This document shows positions 1-5,700 of a stretch of 10,074 nucleotides of DNA, piece by piece. Each line of letters begins with the position of its first letter. Within the stretch, counting starts at the first letter, position 1. This stretch comes from Actinomycetes bacterium (lineage in GTDB: Bacteria > Actinomycetota > Acidimicrobiia > Acidimicrobiales > SZUA-35), in assembly GCA_024227975.1 (NCBI GenBank), contig JAAETV010000268.1, forward strand, positions 1 to 10,074, given 5' to 3'. Under the pieces are notes generated by a model, which was given only the letters and a program-made list of their open reading frames with translations, was not told the origin of the DNA and made no database searches. Both the position numbers and the translations under genes were made by a program.

Positions 1-176
1 CCAGCCGACTGACCCTCTTCGACTTCCTCTGTTTGCTCATCCTCAGCTTCATCAGCGACGACATCTTCACCATCGTCGGCCGAGTCATCGCTGCTGCTGC
101 AGGCGGCAGCCAACATCGCCATAGCGGCGAGTGCGGCCAGCAGCCGAAGCAGGCTGGTCTTGCGTGAGAACCTCAA
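1..176 (-). CDS. Solute-binding lipoprotein of an ABC importer, N-terminal part only
   Basis: Partial gene; the rest lies beyond the left edge of the window. The 58 visible residues start at a TTG codon (176-174) preceded by a strong ribosome site, AAGGGGGAG at 189-181. Residues 2-6 are basic (RFSRK), residues 9-25 are hydrophobic, and LAAAC at 22-26 is a lipobox, so signal peptidase II would cut before Cys26 and the protein would be lipid-anchored outside the membrane. Residues 27-58 are a Ser/Asp/Glu-rich linker, usual in actinobacterial binding proteins. No ligand-binding domain is visible. Assignment as the peptide-type binding protein is inferred from the OppD gene directly upstream on the same strand and the permease operon nearby. 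Another lipoprotein class is possible. The lipoprotein nature is well supported, the ABC role moderately. Confidence 0.75.
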   Translation of the reverse strand, partial: MRFSRKTSLLRLLAALAAMAMLAAACSSSDDSADDGEDVVADEAEDEQTEEVEEGQSA

Positions 177-180
177 TGGT

Positions 181-189
181 CTCCCCCTT
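181..189 (-). promoter_or_regulatory. Ribosome binding site of the lipoprotein gene
   Basis: AAGGGGGAG on the minus strand lies four bases before the TTG at 176. It decides the start, because there is no ATG or GTG close by that would fit the signal peptide. Confidence 0.6.
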
Positions 190-244
190 GGTGATCGATC
201 CAGCGGAGCTGGTCTAGACAGACCCGCACACCATAGGTGCTGGG

Positions 245-282
245 GTGACGTCAGTCACGCCACCACAATGATTGACATAATG
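245..282 (-). promoter_or_regulatory. Candidate promoter/operator of the lipoprotein gene
   Basis: The 154-base gap between the OppD stop and the lipoprotein start holds two elements on the minus strand: CATTATGT (282-275) and, 16 bases later, GTGACTGACGTCAC (258-245), whose GTGAC and GTCAC arms form an inverted repeat around four bases. The same pair occurs in the gap before the permease operon (1993-2026). Shared use at two promoters of one transporter suggests a common regulator, which cannot be named from the sequence. CATTATGT may overlap a -10 element, but no convincing -35 was found, so the transcription start is not assigned. Confidence 0.45.
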
Positions 283-330
283 TGACCGAATTGGCCCTGA
301 TTCTCTATCCAACCCGATGGTTGTCGTGCC

Positions 331-1437
331 CTACACCTGGGTACGGCCCGACTCGATCACGACCCTGGTCTGGGCTAGTCCCTTGGCCAGGTTCGCCTCC
401 AGGGCTTCCTGATTCTCCTTGGTGCCGACCGGATACCAGCAGGCGTAGCTGTGTCCGGCCTCGTCGGCAGGAGTTAGCGTCGGCTCCTCGTGGTGGCAGC
501 GCTCTTGGGCATAGGGGCAACGGGGGCTGAAGTTGCAACCGTCGGGGGGTGAGATGAGGTCTGGGGGGCGACCCCCGATGGCTTGAAGGGCGGTGTGGCT
601 CGGATTCTCGATCTTGGGGATGGAGCGGAGCAAAGCCTCGGTATAGGGCATCTTCATATTCGAGAACAGGATGTTGGTCGGCGCCTTCTCGACGATCTTG
701 CCGGCGTACATGACGGCAATCTCATGGGTCCGACCGGCGACCACACCCAGGTCGTGGGTGACCAGGATCATGCCCATGTCCCTCTCCTCCTGGAGCTCGG
801 CCAGCAGGTTGAGGATCTGGGCCTGGACTGTCACATCGAGCGCCGTCGTTGCCTCATCGGCGAACAGGAGCTTGGGTCCGCAGGCCAGAGCCATCGCAAT
901 CGTGACCCGCTGGCGCATACCGCCCGACAACTGATGACGGTACTCCTCCAACCGTTGCTCTGGCTCGGGGATGTGGACGCTCTTCATCAGCTGCAGGGCC
1001 GTAGCCTCGGCCTCATCCCTCGGCATCTTGAGGTGCTTGCGCAAACCCTCGGTCAGCTGCTTGCCGATCTTCATGACCGGGTTGAGCGAGGTCATGGGGT
1101 CTTGGAACACCATCGACATCTCGACACCCCAGAAGTTCCGCAGCTCGGCGTCTTCCATCGCCGTGATGTCGCTGCCCTCGAAGATGACCCTGCCGGCGCT
1201 ATAGACGTTCCGCTTGGGGAAGAGCCGCATGATCGAACGCGACAACACGCTCTTGCCTGAGCCCGACTCACCGACCAGGCCGAGGGTGCGCCCTCGCTCG
1301 AGGCTGAGCGATACCCCATCGACGGCTTTCACCACCCCACGAGCGGTGAGGAAGTGGGTTCGCAGATCCTCGACTTCGAGCAGGTGCCGATTCGACTCGG
1401 TGCCTTCGGTGAACTCCGTCGATTCCACGCTGGTCAT
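331..1437 (-). CDS. OppD/DppD-type ABC transporter ATP-binding protein (first copy)
   Basis: Cytoplasmic ATPase of a peptide/nickel-family importer, 368 residues from the chosen start. Motifs in order: Walker A GESGSGKS (56-63), Q-loop Gln112 in [11 protein letters not shown], signature LSGGMRQ (170-176), Walker B LLFADE with catalytic Glu195, and switch His228. The C-terminal oligopeptide-transporter domain has Cys301, 307, 314 and 333; a comparable four-cysteine set is reported to hold a [4Fe-4S] cluster in mycobacterial OppD. The ORF extends 11 codons further up to 1470, but AAGGGGAG sits five bases before the ATG at 1437, which favours the shorter form. Odd point: the usual DEPTTALD reads DEATTALD here. 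It lies on the strand opposite its presumed permease partners and is closely similar to the protein at 7940-9082. Function is near certain; the substrate is unknown. Confidence 0.95.
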   Translation of the reverse strand: MTSVESTEFTEGTESNRHLLEVEDLRTHFLTARGVVKAVDGVSLSLERGRTLGLVGESGSGKSVLSRSIMRLFPKRNVYSAGRVIFEGSDITAMEDAELRNFWGVEMSMVFQDPMTSLNPVMKIGKQLTEGLRKHLKMPRDEAEATALQLMKSVHIPEPEQRLEEYRHQLSGGMRQRVTIAMALACGPKLLFADEATTALDVTVQAQILNLLAELQEERDMGMILVTHDLGVVAGRTHEIAVMYAGKIVEKAPTNILFSNMKMPYTEALLRSIPKIENPSHTALQAIGGRPPDLISPPDGCNFSPRCPYAQERCHHEEPTLTPADEAGHSYACWYPVGTKENQEALEANLAKGLAQTRVVIESGRTQV

Positions 1438-1442
1438 CCGTG

Positions 1443-1450
1443 CTCCCCTT
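1443..1450 (-). promoter_or_regulatory. Ribosome binding site that sets the OppD start
   Basis: AAGGGGAG on the minus strand, five bases before the ATG at 1437-1435. No comparable site precedes the ATG at 1470, so the 368-residue product is preferred over the 379-residue one. Confidence 0.65.
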
Positions 1451-1535
1451 GGTTGCTCGTTGGCGACCATGATCTCTGGTCAGGGTCGGGGACAGCAAAC
1501 GCCAGCTCAGTCTGGGATCGGTGCCATCACCCTGG

Positions 1536-1901
1536 CTAGCGGTTGTAGCACACCACCGACGGCTTTCGAAGGGTGAGGGCTTCGGTCACTGCTCCATGGT
1601 CGAACCCGGCCAGCCGGTAGGCATTGGCCAGGAACTGCTCTCCAGTAGGTGCTGACCCGTCGACCATCAGCTCCCGTCCAACCTCGGCACGAATCCGGAA
1701 TCCGAACCAGGTATGGCGAACACCGCGTCTTGTGATCAATTCGACGTGGTAGACCGACTCCCACGAGACCGTCTGCTCTTGGGTGACGAGACCCAGCTCG
1801 GTGATGATGGATACCGGGGTCGCCCCGTCAGGGGGTGCTGAGCGCCGGGCTAGCGTCATCAAGACGCCGGCAACGGCGACCACCCCGGCGATCAACCACA
1901 C
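1536..1901 (-). CDS. Small single-helix membrane protein, unknown function
   Basis: I do not recognise this family. It has 121 residues from the chosen GTG at 1901; AGGGG at 1914-1910 is eight bases upstream. The frame also allows a GTG at 1910, but that codon overlaps the ribosome site. Residues 2-17 are a hydrophobic anchor followed by ARR, so the rest probably faces the cytoplasm. The soluble part alternates short hydrophobic and charged stretches (VSWESVYHVELITRRG, HTWFGFRIR), recalling the strands of small PH-like membrane-associated domains; that is only an impression. It lies 98 bases upstream of the OppD gene on the same strand and diverges from the permease operon, so it may share the OppD transcript. 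It has gene-like composition on this strand and its own ribosome site, so it is probably real. Confidence 0.6.
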   Translation of the reverse strand: MWLIAGVVAVAGVLMTLARRSAPPDGATPVSIITELGLVTQEQTVSWESVYHVELITRRGVRHTWFGFRIRAEVGRELMVDGSAPTGEQFLANAYRLAGFDHGAVTEALTLRKPSVVCYNR

Positions 1902-1928
1902 GGCAGTCACCCCTGATCGACCCGGATC

Positions 1929-1972
1929 GGAGTCGGAGTGTCACTGCTTCGCCTGGGTTGGAGTCGGAGTGT
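1929..1972. repeat. Direct repeat pair in the divergent promoter region
   Basis: The 13-mer GGAGTCGGAGTGT occurs at 1929-1941 and again, without a mismatch, at 1960-1972. The start-to-start spacing is 31 bases, about three helical turns. It lies between the small membrane gene and the permease operon, where a regulator could bind both copies on one face of the DNA. Chance duplication is also possible. Confidence 0.5.
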
Positions 1973-1992
1973 GAATGGGTGAGACGTTATGC

Positions 1993-2026
1993 CATTATGT
2001 GGCACAGCAGATGTGACGTGCGTCAT
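1993..2026 (+). promoter_or_regulatory. Candidate promoter/operator of the permease operon
   Basis: CATTATGT (1993-2000), itself within the inverted repeat GCCA-TTATG-TGGC (1991-2003), is followed after 12 bases by GTGACGTGCGTCAT (2013-2026). The core of the latter, TGACG-TG-CGTCA, is a perfect inverted repeat. The same two elements, in the same order relative to the gene, precede the lipoprotein gene (282-245). This fits a dimeric repressor or activator acting on both transporter promoters. The regulator is not identified and no such gene is in the window. Confidence 0.5.
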
Positions 2027-2046
2027 CCTCGAAGTTGGATGCGCCC

Positions 2047-2059
2047 AAAGGAGAGGGGG
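2047..2059 (+). promoter_or_regulatory. Ribosome binding site of the OppB-type permease
   Basis: AAAGGAGAGGGGG ends seven bases before the GTG at 2067. This favours the GTG over the in-frame ATG at 2079 (nearest site AGGAG, 11 bases away) and over the upstream ATG at 1989, which would place the operator-like repeat inside the coding region. Confidence 0.6.
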
Positions 2060-2066
2060 CCCAGGA

Positions 2067-3197
2067 GTGCCACGATTCATGCGCAGCGTTGGCTTCATCG
2101 CTGCCGTGAGCTGCTTGGCGGTCATCATCATCGGGTGGATCGTCGGAGCTCCGATAGCGCTGATGATCTTCGCCATGTTGGTGATCTTCACCTTCGCCGC
2201 CGCTCAGATCAGTCGCCGCTATGTCGCCTTCCGGCTGTTGTCCCTGATCCCGGTGATGCTCGCTGTCACTTTCTTGACCTTCATCATGTTGAATCTGCTG
2301 CCCGGCGACCCGGCGACCAACATCTTGGGCCAGGCCGCGACGCCGGAATCGATCGCCGAGTTCCGTGAAGTGAACCGGCTCGATGACCCGGTCGTGACCC
2401 GATACCTGAGATGGCTTGGTGATGCGGCCAAGGGTGATCTCGGTAAGTCTCCATTCCTGCAGGAAGAGGTTCGAGACGGGATTGCTCGAACCCTGCCGGT
2501 CTCCCTCCAGCTGATGATCTACGCCCAGCTCACGGCCTTGATCATCGCTATCCCGACCGGGATCTACACCGCGTATCGGTCTGGTCGGCGGGTCGACAAT
2601 CTGGTGTCGACCACGGCCTTTGGGGTTCTAGCCGTGCCGAACTTCGTCTTGGCCATCCTCTTCATCTTCTTCTTTGCCCTGGGTGGCTTCTCGTTGTTCG
2701 GGCGAGACATCGGGGCTACATTCCTGCCCGCCACCGGTCACGTCGACCTCAGCGAGAGCGTCGTCGATCACATCCGACACTGGGTGCTGCCCGTCTTGGC
2801 CCTCGGGCTCGGCCAGTCTGTGGTCTACATGCGACTGCTCCGCACTGACATGATCGCCACCCTCCAGGAGGACTTCATCAATGTGGCCAAGGCGAAGGGG
2901 ATGAGCAACCGGCGGATCCTACTGATGCACGCCCTACGGCCCTCCAGCTTCACCCTCTTGACCGTGGCCGGGGTGAACATCGGTGCCCTCGTCGGCGGGA
3001 CACTGATCCTCGAGACGATATTCAATATCCCCGGGGTCGGAACCTATCTGGCCACCGCCATCTTCCAGCGAGACTGGTTGGCGGTGCAGGGTGTCGTTGT
3101 CGTGTTGGCTGTCGGATTCGTGTTCGCAAACTTCGCTGTCGATGTCTTCTATGCCGTCCTCGACCCCAGGATTCGCAATGCTCGAGCAATCTCCTAG
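2067..3197 (+). CDS. OppB/DppB-type ABC transporter permease with extended N-terminus
   Basis: Integral membrane subunit of a peptide/nickel-type importer, 376 residues from the GTG at 2067. The family's first helix and following motif are at 56-85 (LLSLIPVMLAVTFL, then LNLLPGDPA). Later landmarks are a periplasmic segment at 85-140, helices around 147-170, 182-207, 238-258, 296-316 and 340-363, and the EAA coupling loop at about 268-293 (DFINVAKAKGMSNRR), which docks on the ATPase. The usual family start lies close to residue 50. Here residues 8-27 and 29-47 add two further hydrophobic segments, giving probably eight helices rather than six. The stop overlaps the next gene by 20 bases, so translation is likely coupled. 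Permease identity is near certain; the exact start is less so. Confidence 0.93.
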   Translation: MPRFMRSVGFIAAVSCLAVIIIGWIVGAPIALMIFAMLVIFTFAAAQISRRYVAFRLLSLIPVMLAVTFLTFIMLNLLPGDPATNILGQAATPESIAEFREVNRLDDPVVTRYLRWLGDAAKGDLGKSPFLQEEVRDGIARTLPVSLQLMIYAQLTALIIAIPTGIYTAYRSGRRVDNLVSTTAFGVLAVPNFVLAILFIFFFALGGFSLFGRDIGATFLPATGHVDLSESVVDHIRHWVLPVLALGLGQSVVYMRLLRTDMIATLQEDFINVAKAKGMSNRRILLMHALRPSSFTLLTVAGVNIGALVGGTLILETIFNIPGVGTYLATAIFQRDWLAVQGVVVVLAVGFVFANFAVDVFYAVLDPRIRNARAIS

Positions 3198-4140
3198 CGC
3201 CACCACCGACGGTCCTGAACCGCCGGCCCAGGTCGATCTCGAAGCCCTTCTCGACGAGGGGGTTTCCGGAGGCGACGAGAGCGTGTACCAGACGAAGAAG
3301 CTCGGACTCTTCTTCTGGCTCGCTGCGGCCTGGCTCGTCAGTCTGGTGCTGTCAGCGATCTTCGCTGACTTCCTACCCCTCAAGGACCCCGACGCCACTT
3401 TCGCCGGGACGTTCCGCCAGGGACCGAGTGCAGAGCACTGGTTCGGCAGCGACAATATCGGGAAGGATGTCTTCTCCCGAACGATCTACGGGGCCCGCAA
3501 GTCGCTCGGTACCGCCTTCACTGCTTCATTGATCGGGTTCGTGGTCGGAGGAAGCATCGGTCTCCTGGCCGGCTACTACCGCAAGCGGATCGAGGGCATC
3601 CTCACCGGAGGGATTGACATCCTGCTTGCCTTCCCTGCCTTGATCCTGGCTCTGATCCTCGCCCTCTTCCTCGGTGAGACCGAGCTCCCGGTGCTCAAAC
3701 AGATTGCTGGGTCACCGACCAAGGCGCTCATCATTGCGCTCGGAATCCTATCCATCCCGACCATTGCCCGTATCACCAGAGCTGGCGTGCTCGTCAACAC
3801 CGAACGGGAGTATGTCTTGGCGGCACGGACGCTTGGAGCCCGAAACCTGCGCATCATGATCCGAGAGGTTCTACCAAACGTCTTGCCAGCCATGCTGGCC
3901 TTTTCCCTGATCGGGGTGTCGTTCCTGATCATCATCGAGGCGGCACTGGCCTTCCTCGGTGTTGGCGATCTGACCAAGGCCAGCTGGGGAGTGATGATCA
4001 GTTTCGGACGAGACCGGTTGAAGGAGGCACCACACGCCGTGTTCTTCCCTGCCCTTTTCATGTTCTTGACCGTGCTATCGGTCAACTTCATCGGAGACCG
4101 GCTGCGCCAGTACTTCGACGTCCGGGATTCGGCCCTCTGA
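3178..4140 (+). CDS. OppC/DppC-type ABC transporter permease
   Basis: Second membrane subunit of the importer, 320 residues. The ATG at 3178 has CAGG seven bases upstream and overlaps the end of the previous gene by 20 bases. Longer in-frame readings back to 3091 lie wholly inside that gene and are unlikely. Residues 1-40 are an acidic cytoplasmic tail, longer than in many members. Helix 1 is at 42-63, followed by the family segment HWFGSDNIGKDVFSR (87-101). Further helices are at about 112-132, 145-165, 183-200, 236-260 and 288-305. The EAA loop is EYVLAARTLGARNLR (211-225). The last base of its stop is the first base of the next start (TGATG), the usual coupling of permease and ATPase genes. 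Nothing important is missing. Confidence 0.95.
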   Translation: MLEQSPSATTDGPEPPAQVDLEALLDEGVSGGDESVYQTKKLGLFFWLAAAWLVSLVLSAIFADFLPLKDPDATFAGTFRQGPSAEHWFGSDNIGKDVFSRTIYGARKSLGTAFTASLIGFVVGGSIGLLAGYYRKRIEGILTGGIDILLAFPALILALILALFLGETELPVLKQIAGSPTKALIIALGILSIPTIARITRAGVLVNTEREYVLAARTLGARNLRIMIREVLPNVLPAMLAFSLIGVSFLIIIEAALAFLGVGDLTKASWGVMISFGRDRLKEAPHAVFFPALFMFLTVLSVNFIGDRLRQYFDVRDSAL

Positions 4141-5504
4141 TGGCGGGCAGCGGTTCAGCTCACCTCCGCCCGCCCGACGAGTCTCTCGTCAGGGTCGAGA
4201 ACATGGTCGTGGAGTTCCCGGTCGGCAACACCGAGCTCAAGGTCCACGCCGTATCCGATGTCAGCCTCGACATCCGAGAGGGCGAGACCCTGGGACTCGT
4301 CGGCGAGTCCGGTTGCGGAAAGACCACCACCGGTCGGGCCATGATGCAGGTCCCACCTCCGACCTCTGGCGCTGTCCTCCTCGATAACCAGGATCTCACC
4401 GGGTTCGGCAATGAAGCGATCCGTGACGTGAGGGCGAAGATGCAGATGATCTTCCAGGATCCGATCTCATCACTCAACCCCCGCCGGACGATCCGCGAGA
4501 TCGTCTCGGAACCACTGGTCATCCAGTGGTTGGAGAGCCTGGGTCGCTCCAAGGTGTCGCTCCTGTGGGAGCGTTATGTCCGCTGGCTCATGCCCCTCTG
4601 GCTGAAGGCTTGGTCATACGCCCGCTTCGTGCTGGCCGTGCTCGGCCTCGGCGTCGTGTTGTGGATCATCGGTGAGGCTGGCAGCGTCAGCGCGATTTCG
4701 ACCATCTCGGCGGTGATCTGGCTGCCGGCTCTCATTGTCCTTGCGCCCTTCTTGGTCTTCTACGGGTTGACCGCCCTCGGCTGGCTGGGTCTCGCCGTTG
4801 GCATACCGTTCATGGCGGTCCCCCGGATCGTGCGAGCCCGAAGAGACAAGGAACGGTTCCGGGCTGAGACCGAAGACCGGGTTCGCCAGGTTCTGACCAC
4901 GGTAGGTCTCGATCCCGACGTCACCCTGGACAAGCGGCCCTTCGAGTTCTCAGGTGGTCAGGCCCAGCGGATCTGTGTCGCTCGGGCCCTCACTCTCGAC
5001 CCGAAGGTCCTCATCTGCGACGAGCCGGTGTCGGCCCTCGACGTCTCGGTCCAGGCTCAGATCCTCAATCTGTTGGAAGACATGAAGCGGACCTACGGGC
5101 TGACGATGGTCTTCATCTCTCATGACCTGGCCGTGGTGAAGAACATCTCCGACCGGGTTGCCGTCATGTACCTCGGCAAGATCTGCGAGATTGCCCCGCC
5201 CGATGAGTTGTACTTCAGTCCTGCTCATCCCTACAGCTCGGCCTTGATCAGCGCTATCCCGGTTCCCGATCCCCTGATCGACCAGAAAGATATCGAGGGC
5301 ATCGAAGGTGAGCTCCCCTCCCCCATTGCCCCGCCCAGCGGCTGCCGGTTCCGGACCCGGTGCCCCCATGTCACTGATCGTTGTACCGATGTGGAGCCAC
5401 AGGTCCGCCAGGTCGGGGCCGACCATTTCGTGGCCTGCCATCACCCCCTGCTCGGGAGTGACGAGTTGGCCGACACCGCCCCTTCGGCTGGAGTCTCAGC
5501 CTGA
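4140..5504 (+). CDS. OppF/DppF-type ABC ATPase with a membrane-like insertion
   Basis: ATP-binding subunit, 454 residues against the usual 320-350. Walker A GESGCGKT (55-62), Q-loop Gln106 in IFQDPISSLNPRR, signature SGGQAQR (271-277), Walker B LICDEP with Glu295, switch His328, and the C-terminal domain with Cys402, 408, 415 and 433. All catalytic residues are present, so it should be an active ATPase. The excess length lies between the Q-loop and the signature: 165 residues separate Gln106 from Ser271, against 58 in the paralogue at 9082. About residues 128-240 include hydrophobic runs at 162-178, 189-210 and 211-227, ending in a basic patch RIVRARRDKERFR. This places probable membrane segments inside the helical subdomain that contacts the permeases. 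The reading frame is unbroken and the downstream motifs are intact, so it is not a frameshift artefact. The start overlaps the permease stop (TGATG). Confidence 0.93.
   Translation: MAGSGSAHLRPPDESLVRVENMVVEFPVGNTELKVHAVSDVSLDIREGETLGLVGESGCGKTTTGRAMMQVPPPTSGAVLLDNQDLTGFGNEAIRDVRAKMQMIFQDPISSLNPRRTIREIVSEPLVIQWLESLGRSKVSLLWERYVRWLMPLWLKAWSYARFVLAVLGLGVVLWIIGEAGSVSAISTISAVIWLPALIVLAPFLVFYGLTALGWLGLAVGIPFMAVPRIVRARRDKERFRAETEDRVRQVLTTVGLDPDVTLDKRPFEFSGGQAQRICVARALTLDPKVLICDEPVSALDVSVQAQILNLLEDMKRTYGLTMVFISHDLAVVKNISDRVAVMYLGKICEIAPPDELYFSPAHPYSSALISAIPVPDPLIDQKDIEGIEGELPSPIAPPSGCRFRTRCPHVTDRCTDVEPQVRQVGADHFVACHHPLLGSDELADTAPSAGVSA
4510..4531 (+). repeat. Perfect inverted repeat at the start of the ATPase insertion
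   Basis: AACCACTGG (4510-4518) and CCAGTGGTT (4523-4531) are exact complements around the loop TCAT. The repeat is inside the coding sequence (residues about 124-131), where the OppF-type ATPase departs from its paralogue. The matching part of the gene at 9082 has no such repeat. There is no T-tract, so it is not a typical terminator. It could be a scar of the insertion, an RNA hairpin affecting translation, or chance. Confidence 0.6.
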
Positions 5505-5507
5505 ACA

Positions 5508-5685
5508 TCAGGAGTCGAGCATTCGGGAGATGAGGAGGCGTTGGAGCTCGGACGTCCCCTCGTAGATCTGGTAGACGCGGACCGTTGAGGACCCACTCAT
5601 CACCATCTCTGACGGCCCGAGTTGTGATAGCGGCGGCGTAGGGAGCGATCTCGGCCTAGGCGAATGCCCTGGCTGTGGCCTGCTG
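5508..5685 (-). pseudogene. Collapsed acyl-CoA dehydrogenase remnant
   Basis: Three separate pieces of the acyl-CoA dehydrogenase fold can be read on the minus strand in the right order but far too close together. First, at 5685-5632, RAFA-stop-AEIAPYAA, resembling the N-terminal helix. Second, in the same frame at 5628-5581, ITTRAVRDGDEWVLNG, the strand region of the middle domain. Third, one frame over at 5585-5508, TVRVYQIYEGTSELQR followed by LLISRMLDS and a stop, the hallmark C-terminus of the family. A full enzyme has about 380 residues; here about 60 codons remain, with one in-frame TAG (5658-5656) and one frame change. So at least two internal deletions have occurred and the product cannot work. 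It lies 15 bases beyond the alcohol dehydrogenase stop on the same strand, so it may once have been its operon partner. Confidence 0.8.
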
Positions 5686-5700
5686 TCATCCTTGGCTCAC

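Noticed and set aside
583..1260. Long plus-strand reading frame of 225 residues opposite the first OppD
   Set aside because: It is the antisense of a clear ABC ATPase, has no recognisable motif, and similar antisense frames occur opposite every GC-rich gene here.
1989..2066. Longer N-terminus of the OppB-type permease from the ATG at 1989
   Set aside because: This part holds the operator-like inverted repeat and the strong ribosome site, so it is better read as upstream leader.
5687..5689. ATG after AAGG as the start of a small gene covering the acyl-CoA dehydrogenase remnant
   Set aside because: That frame gives a 26-residue Arg-rich peptide with no sense; the family signatures lie in the other two frames.
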